From positions 2,542,001 to 2,606,000 of the forward strand of contig CP085835.1 of NCBI GenBank assembly GCA_020809705.1: a stretch of DNA of 64,000 nucleotides, read 5' to 3'. The translations under genes were made by a program, and so were the position numbers. Below the pieces are notes generated by a model. It was not told the origin of the DNA, ran no database searches, and saw only the letters and a list, made by a program, of their open reading frames with translations. This DNA comes from Calonectria ilicicola. Lineage: Eukaryota; Ascomycota; Sordariomycetes; Hypocreales; Nectriaceae. Below, one piece after another: positions 22,785 to 34,850 of the stretch; the first letter of the stretch is position 1; each line of letters begins with the position of its first letter.

Positions 22785-23558
22785 GTTGGTGTCTGGTGAA
22801 CTCACAGAGTTCTGGATTGGCCTTTCTTTTGGTCATGGTAGCTGATCGTCTCCCTTTTGTAACTCGAAATCCCGACTTTCGGACTCGGTCGACAACGACA
22901 ATATTCCTTCCAGCCGCCAACACAAACGAAGCGTCAGCCCCTGTAGATCAGCGTGGTAGTGTTTGTATCAGAGTGGCTTGCCTCCGCGTTATCACTACTG
23001 CATGTCGCTTTTGATGTGGTAGCTATGAGGCCCTAAGGTTGGCGGCTCATGCCGAACCCCATAATAGCTGGCGTTTAAGCGAATATGGGGTACAATGCTT
23101 CAAACAATATGACAAGCTGTTGAGATTTCGTTAGTGTGGAGCACTTTCTATTCTCTGAGGCCCGTCGTGTGTAACCTCGAAGATGGTCGAGTAAAGTGCG
23201 GGATCCTCTGGGAAGTGCCCATGCTCTTGAGGCCAATCCTCGATCGTCGATGCGCAGTCAAGCGAATACTAAAATTAGCTGCAGCTACAGGCATATTGAG
23301 GGCGTCAAGGAGGCTTGGGATCAGATCATTGGTAGCCTTTGCAGAATCTCATCCTCTGATCGCCCGACTGGCAAGCCATTTTGATTCCGACATCGTCTCT
23401 TGGCAAGGAAAGTTGGCTCCCATGTTTGGGGAGCCGGAAACTGAAACCCTTTTGGGAGTTAGCTTCGATTCTCAAGTGACAGAATTGGTTCATTCTTCTT
23501 CGAATGTCTCACACCGGCCAACCACGGTACTTGAAAAGACGCAGCGCTGATCTTCTGC

Positions 23559-23602
23559 CGTCTCTGTGCCGTCTCTGTGCCGTCTCTGTGCCGCTTCTGT
23601 GC
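23559..23602 (+). repeat. 11-bp tandem repeat, four units
   Basis: Three perfect copies of CGTCTCTGTGC lie end to end at 23559-23591, followed by one variant (CGCTTCTGTGC). This is a minisatellite-like tract in non-coding DNA. Confidence 0.85.
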
Positions 23603-25954
23603 CGCTGTGGGGTTCACGACATCCTTAGCTCAAGTCGCTGATGTGTTTTAAGCAACATGCCTTTTAGCAACGAATTTTATTGGACCAGCTCGTACTTTTG
23701 CCTGAGGCGCTAAAGTATGTAACTAAATAATGGAGGGACGGGCTACCTTTCCGACAACAGGGTTACAATCGCTTCTGAGCTCGTGGTGCGCGTTGACGAC
23801 ACGACGGAGTGACCGATCAAAATGCTACATGGTATGGCCCAGATCATGACGGAACTAGAGGTGAAAAAAACTTCCGGGTTCGTTTTTTTCCCGCATCCAA
23901 GACACACAAACTAGTTAGGAGTGGTGTGAGGAGTGGTGTGAGTGGCGCGTCTAGACTCTTCAAGCCCAGCCACAACCGCGGCAATTACATAGCAGGGAAC
24001 CTAGAAGTAAAAATCGATAGAATTTCGACAAAATGGCCCGAGCGGACAACATTGCCGAGGCCACCATGCTTGCGACCATGGTGGTATGCACCAGCTCAAG
24101 AGTCCACTTCTGCGGGCGCTGGACTTGCGCGAATGAGACAGACTGGATACGTGTCGCTCTCCGAGAACAGCTCACAATCCTTGCTGAGACCTTACCTTCT
24201 ACACACTAATTTCAAGGTTCCGATGAACAGGAGCCCGGTATTTCTTAAGTTGGTTTCTTGGAAGACTAGGCGACCGGTGAGTTGCCACCTGCAGACATTG
24301 TCGGCTAAGTCTTGTCGTCCCCCAGAATCCATTCGAATTAGCACCATCGGTGACCAGAATTTATACCATAACCATAGAGATGCAGCACGTCCTGATCATT
24401 ACCCCACACCCCTAGGCGAGAAGTTGGCTTGATGCTGTGGCCATTCAATTTAGCCAAGGAACACCACACATGGATCGTCATTGTTAATATTTTTGTGCAA
24501 AATAACCAAACCATTCATAGAATGGCATAAGAAAGCTGGAGATGAAGATGGAATAAATATCACAGGTTTTATTCACAAGCCTCTGGGACTATTTTACCCA
24601 TTTCTGTTCAGTCAGAGACCCCAGGCTAAAAACCAGCCACAGGGGCTAGCTCCTGTATGGGACGATTGAGGCGCACGGGAAGTAATGACTTACATCAGCG
24701 AAATCAAAACAAGCCAACACAAGCTCCACTGCGAAAACCGTTGAGGTGATCTAGCAACGAACGTCAATTATCTCTCTGCAACTTATCCTACACGGCGCTC
24801 AACCTTAGACTGAGAGGTGGTTTCATTCTACTATTTTAGAAGAATACAACATCTAATTTGAATCTATTCTACAATTATTCGCGGGCATGATTCCGACAAA
24901 TTCCCTGTTTACATATCGCTATCACATCTGGAGATCGCCCCCAATGCCTGATGCAATTTCTTCTAAGGAAAAAAAACAACTTGGTCCGCTGATAAATGTA
25001 ACATATATTTTGCGTATACATGGAATACTTTTCATCCATCGATGGAACTCTACGCAGCATCAGCAAGCCTTAGGCTCATTAACCGACTATCAAAATAGTA
25101 GATGCATTTGGATGGAAGAATAAGGCAATTTTTCTGATTATCTTCCTTATAGCTATCACTTTCGATTTCCTTGGGTTTTATCGGCGCATTTATTTGTCTT
25201 CAGGCAGAACCAATGATCCACTCGTGGAATTTGATCACCCGTTATGGGTATTACTCGCTGAAACCTATGAGCCACGTGGGATAGTGTTTCATCGCGGCTG
25301 CCTGGTGAGCATTTTTATCATGCTATGGCGGGTTCTTTTCGCCGGTAAGATAAAGCTCGCACGTGGATTTTGCGAGTCTTTATGGTTGGAGTGAAACCAA
25401 AAGATCCATCCCATGAGATAGGACAGGGAAAGCTGCCATGATGCTGTTATCAGCATAGTCTTGGTTACTATCTATCTCAGCTGGGTCATAGAGGAATTTT
25501 CTCATTTTCATGCAAAGTTTTAGGACAGAGATTACGAAATTATAGCTAATACCCACATTTATTGTGATTATATGTGGTATGTATTTGTACCCTCCAGGCT
25601 TCTTCCCTGTTCGGCTGGCTCGGGCCGTGATACATCGGGCCGCTTCTAAGGATTGTGCTCGACTATCCTCGCCTAAAGCAGCAATAACATTCCTGAGGCG
25701 TCTAATTGTCATTCAGGAGATGGAAGAAATACACTGGCTGGACCCGGAATTTGACAAGAAATATCCCTCGGTGGTGTCTCGGTTGGGTTTAATTTATTGG
25801 CATTCCTCGCACCGAGGAGGAATCCTCATGCTCTCGTATCGTATCAAAACATGTGTTGCATTGCGGGTGAGGCTTCGAGTCGGGAGGTGTTAGCCATGCA
25901 GTGTGCGGGGTCAGAATTACAAGATGAGAACGTTTGAGAGGACTCAAAGCTGAA

Positions 25955-25961
25955 TATAAAA
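25955..25961 (+). promoter_or_regulatory. TATA-like element of lipase gene
   Basis: TATAAAA lies about 105 bp upstream of the lipase ATG. The spacing matches that seen before the other secreted-protein genes of this window. Confidence 0.4.
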
Positions 25962-26065
25962 TTACTTGGCCTCCCTTCCTAACCTTCTCAGCCAAAGCCA
26001 TGCTTTGGTGTTCGTAAATCCATCTCAAAACTACCCGCCTGCTTCTCTAGAATAAAGCAGCTACC

Positions 26066-27129
26066 ATGTTTATTTGGTCAATATTTTCTCTGGCTGCCTT
26101 TGCCAACACTTTGCTTGCAGAACCTATCAACCGCGTTGGTAGGAATGTTTATCCTCGTGACACGTGTACGGGACCTCGGCATAGATATTTCTATGAACAT
26201 ACGAGTTCTCCATGCTGACCACAATTATTAGTGGAAATCACAGAGGCAGATGTGGATCGGATGCACCTCTACTCGCAATATTCAGCTGCCACCTACTGCA
26301 ATGCTAACGCGTTAGATGGAGCACCAATTGCCTGCGATGACAACTGCAGTAGGGTACTGGCAGATAAAGGCATTATTTTAAAATCTTTTCAGTAGGTCTT
26401 AAATATACAAAGATGGTAACTTTTACCTAATGAGGCTTGCCGAATAGGACTCCTTCAGACACTGACATTGCAGGATACATGGCCTTGGTGCCTAATCGGA
26501 AACAAATCATCTTCGCTGCTCGTGGTACCTACTCTGACATAAATTGGGAAACGAATCTTGACTTTTGGGTTAGTGAAACTAATCTCGTCAAGGGCGGTTT
26601 GTTCCACCGCGGCTTTTATAATGCTTGGGCTTTGTTGGCAAAAAATGTCACCACTGCGATTGATGAAGCTCAAGCTAGCTACCCTGACTACAGTCTCGTG
26701 GCTGTAGGCCATTCTCTTGGAGGCGCCATTGCCGCCGTGGGCGCTGCTCACCTTCGAGCTGCTGGCTACAAGCTTGATCTTTACACCTATGGACAGCCTC
26801 GTATCGGCAATGACAAAATCAGTGACTTCGTCACAAATCAGCCCGGCCGTGTATACCGCGTCACCCACGGGGCAGACCCTGTTCCCCGGCTACCGCCTGC
26901 TTTGGTGGGATATCGTCATATTTCCCCAGAGGTGTGGCTGAAGGGCAACCAGACCGACGCTCAGCACTGGCCGCTGTCGGAAATCAAGGTCTGTGGGGGT
27001 AATAACAATAAGGGCTGCAATGCAAATTCTTCCATAAAGTTCAACGCCGTAGACCATGGATTGTACTTTGGAAAGATGACTTGCTCCTTGAAAGGCTCAA
27101 CCAAATCTCCCAGTAGCATAACCAATTGA
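26066..27129 (+). CDS. Secreted class 3 triacylglycerol lipase
   Basis: Three exons, 26066-26165, 26232-26391 and 26448-27129, encode 313 residues, a normal length for fungal class 3 lipases. An N-terminal signal peptide (about residues 1-18, hydrophobic and ending in LLA) and a short propeptide precede the mature enzyme. The nucleophile elbow GHSLGG is near residue 175; the catalytic Asp is in the DPVPRLPP segment and the catalytic His in VDHGLYF. The oxyanion-hole region and the YSAATYC opening are also typical. Introns are 66 and 56 bp; the first donor (GTACGG) was chosen because it retains the propeptide in frame, and an earlier donor is possible. It is expected to hydrolyse triacylglycerols outside the cell. 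Confidence 0.93.
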
Positions 27130-28813
27130 GATGGAGTTTGGGGAGCATTCGGAAGAAGAAAATTATGCGTGGTGGTAGTGGTGGCAATGGAATGTTGTTT
27201 CACCCGAAAGCAAGGATGGGCGGTCGCTGCTATTAATATCTTGGTGACATTCAATTTAAATTCCTCATTTGCCAGTAATAGGTGTTGCCGGCTACCAATA
27301 CTGGGAATTATCATAATTTTCACCATATATTCTTTTACCAACTTGGCTTACTCAGAAGGTTCTGGGGTGGTCAACGTATGATAATACACAATTATGTTGA
27401 GGTTGGACCACGATAATAGTGCGTAAATGTACTTTGAGCACTATCAACATGTCTTGATGTATATAGGATCATCTGCTTGGCGATTGAAACCAAATACATG
27501 ACCAAACGTGGGATCTTTAGTCTCTATGTCTACAACCGAGTTAAGAAGAAGGGGTGTCTTCGATGCTGATTCTACATACCTGATTCAATTGGCAGTGCTG
27601 GTTGAAAACGGACGTACCTGCCAAGAGTACATCTCCTGGTACTTCAAAGTAAAATTTCCGCGTAGAACAATAACTCGCCTAATGGAATAATGAGTCTTAC
27701 ACGAGCTATGAACCGTTGGGTTTGAGGGGGCTGGTTTTGTCTCTGGTAAGGGGGACCGACGATCGGTCGATCGTTATGCCGCTAGCTGTGCACGCTTACT
27801 TTCGATCCGATGTTTGCGGCTACTAGCCTCTGGTTGCAAGTTGAATTGGCGCGCTGTAGCCAATAACGAAAAGATTCATCTTGAAGATCGACTGGTCGTG
27901 TGAGTCGGACAGGGACGTTATTGAGATTTTCATTGTCAAATCATGCATCTTGCAGGAGCTACTGCAGGCGATGCGGCTGTCTCAACCACACCCTATCATT
28001 CCTTCGCATGAACATGAGAAATACCGAACTTTCCTAGCACAACGATGCATGGCCATCTTGCCATAGTATTACCCCGCTCTGTGTTTGATTGAATCTCAAC
28101 TTGGAAGCGCCACCGACGTTGATATATCCAAGCGGAATGCCGAATTGGGAAAAATCTCAACAATGATGGCATAGGTGCGGCATATTCTTTCAGCTCATGA
28201 CTGATGCACGGCTTCTAACATCAGCTAAGAAGGTTTGGTATATGGTTTATGCTTTAATGGAAAACTTTACGAAGACGATTTACAAGTATGTGGTGTCGGG
28301 ACCGCTAGCCTGATCGACGGCAAACTAAGCGCTGTGCCAAGATGATCGTCATTTCATTCTGTCTCAACACCCTTTTTTGTCCATTACATGATCGTTCATT
28401 TTCGAGACGCCGCATTCATCATTGGCGCTGTGCCTATTCTAGGTAGAGGGCTTTGATTTGTTGTAAACCAGCGACAAGGATGCAAACACCCCAAAGGGGG
28501 TTGAGACACTCGCCACGCGACCCTCCGCACAGAGCTCGTTGGAGATCAATATTCCAAAAGCAGCTGGACTAGCCCAACGTAGTTGATCTGGGAATAAATC
28601 ATGCTGCTAATCCCAACTGATGCCAACCAGTCTAACCTTGTGCGTGAGGGGGGGGGTTGCGGCCTGTGACTAGGCCATCCACGTTATATATATGACACTT
28701 TGGGAGTAGACTCCGTGGACTTTTTCCAATTCCTTTCTCAAACTTGGGTAAATTGAAAGTTGAGGTGTCTTTGTGGGGCAGCTTCTGATGCTGTCTCAAA
28801 GCAGAGCTCAGCT
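27130..28813. other. Intergenic between lipase and esterase
   Basis: This 1.7-kb stretch has no supported gene. A nine-G tract lies near 28650, and a TATATATA-like promoter element precedes the esterase. Confidence 0.5.
28685..28693 (+). promoter_or_regulatory. TATA-like element of esterase gene
   Basis: A TATATATAT tract lies about 125 bp upstream of the esterase ATG. Confidence 0.35.
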
Positions 28814-29938
28814 ATGATGTTTTACTGGCCAACCACGCTACTATGCGCCTCATTACCTTGGGCTGTTATGGCTATGCCGGTCGAGGAGCGTGAAACACAG
28901 TCAGAAACTCAATACCTCATTACATTGTATGTCTCCCTATCATCTGCTCTTTTAGAGCTACTCATCTGACTACCAACAGTGGGGACTCTTTCTCTAAGAC
29001 AGGATTTAACCATGAGGGCGAACGGCCTTCTCAATTCAATCCCCTAGGAAACCCTACCCTTCCGGGTATCACGTCCGCCGGCGGGCGTAACTGGATAGGA
29101 TGGATGGTGTCCGAGTTCAACCGGTCATCAGTTTTGTCCTACAACTTTGCGCAAAGTGGCGGCACAATTGACGCACGCTTAATCGCGGGGACAGGATCTG
29201 ATATGATTGAACAGGTTCGATGGTTTAATGAAAGCATCGTTAGAAAGCATCCCTACTCTCCGTGGACAACTAAAAACTCAGTTGTTGGTGTTTGGATCGC
29301 CATTAATGACATTAGAAACTCATACTATCTGGAAAATGGGCTGGACCTTCTTACTCAGGCTGTAGATCAGCTGTTCTATCAACTTCAGAGGATTTACTAC
29401 CTCGGTTTGCGGCGATATATCCTCCTGACAGTTCCACGTAAATCTCCTCGGCTTCCTCTCATCTTTTGAAACGATCATGCTGACCATTTTATTTAGCATT
29501 GGATCTGACGCCGAATCAGCTCAGACTAAACAAAACACAATCTGCTGCACTGATCAGAGCCATTGAGCATTACAACAAACTACTTTATGAAAAGCTTCCG
29601 CAATTCGAAGAACACAATCCAGATGTTGTGGCCACCATTATCGACACGGCCCCTACCTTTTGGGGAGCAGTTCGTGATCCCGCCGCATTCGGGGCTCCAG
29701 ACACCTTTTGCGAAAACAGAGACGGAACCTCATGCGTAAGTTCAAGTGCAATCAACAGTCTCAGTGATGCGCAAGCAGTTAACAAGGATGTTTGCAGCTT
29801 TGGTACGACGGCGATCACCCAGCCCAGGAAATTGAGAAGCTTATTGCAGCTGATGTGACAAAAACACTGAAATCGCCTAAATTCAGGTGTTATGGAGATG
29901 AGGGCTGTGGTCCAGACTATCATGAGCTTAAAATCTAG
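28814..29938 (+). CDS. Secreted GDSL/SGNH esterase (CE16-like acetylesterase)
   Basis: Four exons, 28814-28926, 28980-29437, 29497-29735 and 29798-29938, encode 316 residues; all three introns (53, 59, 62 bp) are GT-AG and keep frame. A hydrophobic signal peptide is followed by the GDS block (FGDSFS), the Gly block (AQSGGT), the Asn block (IAINDI) and the C-terminal D-x-x-H dyad in YDGDHPAQ. The order and spacing match fungal carbohydrate esterase family 16-type enzymes, which remove acetyl groups from hemicellulose oligosaccharides; the substrate here is inferred. Two in-frame ATGs open the gene, and the first is used. Confidence 0.9.
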
Positions 29939-30896
29939 TAGCGACCAGATTATAGGCAATAATGCTGTTGCCCGATTGTTTGGTCGATGATGTTTTAATC
30001 TGCGTTGAGAGTGCTGGCGCCTCGACGTTGCCAAAAAGTTCGCCTGAGACGGCAGGTTGAAGGACATTGAGAATGAAAACTTTAAAAATTAATTAATAAG
30101 GATAAGGCTTTGATTAGCCTCTAAATAAATTTATCTCCGGTGGAACGAAATGGTTGCCTTGTGGAGAGGAAGTTGTGGGCATGTTCATCTATGCCAATCA
30201 ATAAAGGCGCAAATGAGATATACCAGTTAGCTGAAGCGATTTAACATTTAAGCCCACTGTTTAAACTAAGAAGAGCGATATTAATCGGGCATTTTCGTAT
30301 GTCAACCCCCGAACTTCACTGCCAGAACTAGTGCAGCTGTTGCAGTAGCTGCCGGCAAATCACACACTATGCACCCACACTTAGGATACTACGTCGCTAC
30401 GGCAGTCCCCATAACTAAGGACTGATAAGAATAAGGTTAAGAGGAATTTACAAGTCCTGGTGTAATAGTCACTGAATCTTAAATGACCATGGATATGATG
30501 GATAACGGCATGCTTAAATTTAGTGTATCTAGATCCCGTAAATGCGTGCAGACACGCTCTCACGCGATAGTAAACGCCAGTCCACAAGTGAGTGGTCAGC
30601 GTTAGACGTGGAATTCCTTCCCATTTGGCTTTGCTGTGGCTTTTTCTTCGTTCCGCTCATTTTTAATTCCCCGTTCCTTGATGAACCTCTTGAACCCGCC
30701 CATCCAGATCGCTGTTTGGTGGCGACCATCGGATCTGATGGAATGATCGGATTGTCGGAAATAAAGAGTAAAAAAAGCCTGGCGCCGTGTTGGGTATTTT
30801 CTGGATGTTTTCAGAAAGCCTGGAGATAAGATTCTGGTGTTGTTGCTGGAGTTCTCGTTTTTCCCTGCATTGGGAAGATGACCGAGTGGCTTTTTT
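29939..30896. other. Intergenic between converging genes
   Basis: These are the 3' flanks of the esterase (plus) and the 6-Cys protein gene (minus). A 95-codon frame at 30542-30829 has no recognisable features. Nothing else is seen. Confidence 0.5.
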
Positions 30897-31271
30897 TTAA
30901 GTGCAGTCGACGGGTGTCAGCTGTGCACCAGATGGGCTGCAGTATCCAGCATACACCTTTGCGGTAGCGGCAATACAGTTGTTGGGCTCCTTGGCATCAC
31001 TAGAGAGGGCAAATTAATTCCTATTCGCATCGAAATCACGGAATGAACGGGGTTTGTCTTACCGAGCAAAGGTGGCCGTGCACCATGGTCGGGGCGTGCT
31101 GTGAATGAGACCCTCGATTTCGCTCGTACGGAAGATGGCGACGTTGGTTCCGTCTGACCAAGTGTAGCAGCATTCGACCAGTTCCTCCCCCTCAATCAGC
31201 TTGGCCTGGTCGTTGGGAATAGCGGCGGCCGAGGCCAGGGTCGCAAAAAGCCACAGAGACAATAGCTTCAT
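30897..31271 (-). CDS. Small secreted protein, six cysteines
   Basis: Two exons, 31271-31063 and 30999-30897, are joined across a 63-bp intron (GTAAGA..CTCTAG) and encode 103 residues. The first ~16 residues (MKLLSLWLFATLASAA) form a clear signal peptide. The mature part has six cysteines (an adjacent CC pair, then one each in PWC, NNC, GYC and DCT), enough for three disulfides. The length, secretion signal and cysteine content fit small secreted cysteine-rich proteins, some of which act as effectors or surface proteins. I do not recognise a named family. A TATATA element lies about 130 bp upstream. Confidence 0.75.
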
Positions 31272-34200
31272 TTTGTGTGATGAGTGTGAGTTTGATAGCG
31301 CAGGGCGGGGCGGTGTTCGTTCTCTGTTGGAGAATGGATGGATGGATGGTGGATAGATGGGTGAGTGGGCCTTGAGATCGAAGGTGCGCGATGTTGGCCT
31401 ATATACTGAGGACTGGTGCGAGTGTGCCTGTACCTTTACGCAGCAACTAATGGGTGCTTCTCTTATCATCTTCACCCTTGTTTACCCTTGTTTTCTACCA
31501 TTGCCTCAGAAGGTGAAATACCAAGGCGGCGCTAATGTTCCTCCACGTCATGTAATACGAGTGCTGCTCAGGTTTCGGCTAAAGACTTCCCAATGGGGGG
31601 CCGCAATCCCTGCTTGAAACTCTAATCGCGATACGCGTTTTGCTTGCCAAGAAGGCCAAGGAAGCCAAATCAGCAGTAACAAGAGGCGCCGAGGCGGAGG
31701 TTTGGATGGATAATCTCCAGGGATGCGCGAGAATTATGCGCAAGAGTGGCGTGAGCGCGCGCTCCTTGATGCGATGCCATGTCGATGCTCCCACACACCA
31801 CATGTATTGCATCGGTTTCGCTTTTTTTGTTAAAGTCACAGCATTGCGTCGCTCAGTCCGAATTTTACTCTATTTCCCTCTAATTTTTTCTATCTGTGAG
31901 AATTTTGCCCAGAACAGCTTTGACGCTTGGCACAGCGACTAAAAAATAGCCTAATCGTGGCGGTGTCCACATGATTCGTCATCTTGTCTGAAGACAGTGC
32001 TGCCGGGACTGCCGATGGGTTAAGTCCGATAATTCCAGCGTGACCAAAAAATTTAGGCGAGAAATCACATCTGACGAGATCGGCATCATACAATCATACA
32101 TACAGTGCAGCAGCACATTGGTATTCAGAACAAGCAGCTTCCGGGCATTCATTGTTCAAGAAAGAGACCGAAAGGGGGAATCCGGTCCTATTATTGTTGT
32201 ACGTTGGTTAAACGCCCAACGGCGCAATGCAGCTTATGCTTATCGGAGTTTGCCAGTGTTGGTGATGGATCAGCGTTATGCGTATTTATTTATGGAGAGA
32301 GAGATCAGTCAGCATAGCATAGCATCTGTTAACATGAAATGCTCTCTACGCCAGCACTGCTTGCTAATCCCCCATTAGCGAACCAAGCCAAGGCAACAAA
32401 TAAAGTTAATCCCGCCTCCAACATATTAGCAGGGCAACAAAAGACTTCAAGCAGAAGAAAAAATAAAGCTGCCAAGAAGCGCTTTGAGATGCTAGCACCA
32501 CCGCCAATTACCTTCCCCCAGTCTGTTGCCGGCCCTGCTCCCACTGCGGTCCGTGATTGTCCGTGCAGCTCTAGTCCACTGCAAGTGGGCCTAGTGGCTC
32601 AAAGACACGCGTACTGTCAACGTCAACAGCGCTGCGAGAGGGGAACAACCTGGCAAATCCTTCTAAACATGGGGTCAGGCGTGGAAAAAGACTGGAGATA
32701 CCGCGAGCCGGAAGCCGAGCGGCGTAAGCAGGTTGCATATCCCACTAAATTTATTGCCCGAACACGGCTAAGCTTGTCTTAGCCCTTGAACCGCATTGGG
32801 GAAACGTCATGGTCCTCCTTGACGCGACACCGGCTGGAGCCGAATTCCGTGATTTACGAAATCGACTCACTCCAATGCGCAATCCGTCTTCGGGCCGTCT
32901 GTCCAATTATCTTCTGTTTTTGTCTTTCTTCTTTTGGTTCTATGTAGTTATAGGTGGAGCTTTGGTGGCTCACCTGGGCGATGAATGCAGACTAATCGCC
33001 TTCCTCATTAAGCAATTGTCCTTCGGCCGCAGCCATACAAACAATATTCGTATTCAGCACGACAGTCGCATTGGTGGATACTTCAGCACATTCATTGCTA
33101 CTAAAAAATCTAGAAACGGCCCTACTTCGAGATCAACGCACCGTGCCCAGGAATCTTGGACAGAGGCTAATCGTCATGCCATTCAAAGTTGCTCCCCCCT
33201 TACCCTGTAGTTAAAAGTTCCCAGAGAGGGCCAACAAATTTGAGATTTTGAACGGCCTGGTTTGAAGAAAATTACTGAACATAAAACCGCGAAAAAAAAA
33301 ATACAGATAACCGCATCCATAATATGCTCTCAAGCAGTAGTGCACTCGCATGAATGGAATTTTGAAAGGCGATGTTACTGGAAAATGCCACGAAATCGTC
33401 TACCTTGTTTATCCTGTAACAGCCAGATCAGTGCTGTCACCGATGAGATGAATAATTGGATCTAGAAACATTCGGTATACTGTCCATTTTCTGCTCAAAA
33501 AAGTGGAATTATGTGCATTGGAAGGAAACCAGGAAGTGGGAAATCGGTGCTCGTCGAGTCAATCTAAGACAAATTGCTGGTAGTCTTGAAGAGTGATGAG
33601 AGGTCAAATGTGCGCTTTTTATGGGAGACTGGTTTTATTATCGCCGCCGCAGTGGTAGCTTTATCAAACAGGAATCTCTCGTGAGATTTATTTGATATCG
33701 TTTTCTCAGCCAGCAGCCATCCATGCTCGCCGAATTCTTCCAGAAGCCATTCCACCTTATGGATCTACGACTTTAGACTTCCTGGACGAATGAAATCCTG
33801 GTTGGTATGTTCAAAAAATTTGTGAGAGCAGGCGCGTTGTTTTTTGTGTTGTTTATGCAGTGGATGAAGTTTAAAGTGCTGTCGTGATCAGCCTTTTGAA
33901 GTCTATCACACTTCCTGCAACAGACTCGAATGTGAAACCTATCATTCTGAGTCGAACGAATAACGAAATTGAACGGCATGTTTTCGATTATTCATGTATC
34001 ATGAACGCTATTTATATTTATCTAGCCATGCACGCCATTAAAGTTACGGGGACATCAATGGCCTAATCAAGCGTTTATCCTTCAATCGCTGATACTCAGC
34101 ATACTGGCTTTATTCTCCAGTAGAGGACTTTTAAATAGGACGAGTAGAAATCATGGTCTATTGATGTATCAAGAATAAAGCCTCAAAGTATCGTAAATCC

Positions 34201-34483
34201 CTTTAAACAACACCCTATTCCTCATATAATTGTCGAAGAAACCACTGTTTGTTTTCTCTGCCAAAAGACCAAGCCTCCGCATTTAAATCTCACACCTGAA
34301 ACCTCCCCACAAATCGTATGTCCAGCATCATACTGGATGTCTCGAATGAAAAGAAGAACTTGATTCCTAGCTCATATCAACCTTCCGAGCCGCCAAGTAC
34401 ATGGGCGATCTGGTTGACGAATGGGAAAAGTGCCCTAGGTTGATGTGGGCTTTGGCAGCTTGCTTCATTTGACTTGAAACAGC
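31272..34483. other. Gene-poor stretch
   Basis: This 3.2-kb stretch holds the promoter of the 6-Cys protein gene on the left. Frames of up to 147 codons (32339-32782) occur but lack recognisable features, and their reading is not supported by splice signals or signal peptides. I see no RNA gene or transposon. Confidence 0.45.
31400..31405 (-). promoter_or_regulatory. TATA-like element of 6-Cys protein gene
   Basis: A TATATA element sits about 130 bp upstream of the start codon on the minus strand. A GGAT/GATG microsatellite-like tract lies between them, near 31334-31360. Confidence 0.35.
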
Positions 34484-34726
34484 TTAGCATTTCCTGCGCC
34501 CATTCGCAACAGCCATAGTAATACAACCTGCTCCAGTGAACGGGTTGTCGGGCTGCCCACGTGGGCAAGAGCACATAGGGGCGAGGCAGAGGCGTGCGCA
34601 GCGACCCCTAGCATATTGACAGGAGATGGCGCCACCAACGCAAGGTCGTTCTCCAACTTGAGCCAGAGAATTGCCGGTCAGTCCAAGGAAAAGGACGATT
34701 GAGGTGAAAGCTTGATAGGCATGCAT
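34484..34726 (-). CDS. Small secreted protein, eight cysteines
   Basis: A single exon of 80 codons beginning at an ATG. The first ~22 residues (MHAYQAFTSIVLFLGLTG and the following NSLA) form a good signal peptide. The ~58-residue mature part carries eight cysteines in the spacing C-x6-C-x6-C-x3-C-x4-C-x1-C-x13-C-x11-C and ends directly on a cysteine. It is basic and compact, which suggests a disulfide-rich peptide such as an antimicrobial or effector-like protein; that role is inference. A TATATAAAT element lies about 115 bp upstream. The alternative is a chance frame, since other frames across the same DNA are also open. Confidence 0.5.
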   Translation of the reverse strand: MHAYQAFTSIVLFLGLTGNSLAQVGERPCVGGAISCQYARGRCARLCLAPMCSCPRGQPDNPFTGAGCITMAVANGRRKC

Positions 34727-34841
34727 TTTGAGGGTTTTTGGTCTGTAGAATTGGCGATGTGTAAAAGTAGGAAGATGAATTGTAGGATGGGTTTAGATGT
34801 GATGGGTTGGATAAAAACTTGAATGATGGGATAGCTTCTCG

Positions 34842-34850
34842 ATTTATATA
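34842..34850 (-). promoter_or_regulatory. TATA-like element of 8-Cys protein gene
   Basis: TATATAAAT on the minus strand, about 115 bp upstream of the 8-Cys protein start codon, is the best promoter-like signal in this gene-poor region. Confidence 0.4.

Larger units (their letters stand above)
22785..26065. other. Gene-poor stretch between NRPS and lipase
   Basis: This 3.3-kb stretch contains the NRPS promoter at its left end, a short tandem repeat near 23.56 kb and the lipase promoter at its right end. Open frames of 60-207 codons occur on both strands (for example 23134-23550 and 23809-24432), but none shows a recognisable protein, signal peptide or splice-supported extension. It may hold remnants of older sequence. 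Confidence 0.45.

Noticed and set aside
23809..24432. 207-codon plus-strand frame
   Set aside because: It is the longest unassigned frame, but its composition is unlike neighbouring proteins and it shows no motif or supported start; it is kept only as a note in the intergenic entry.
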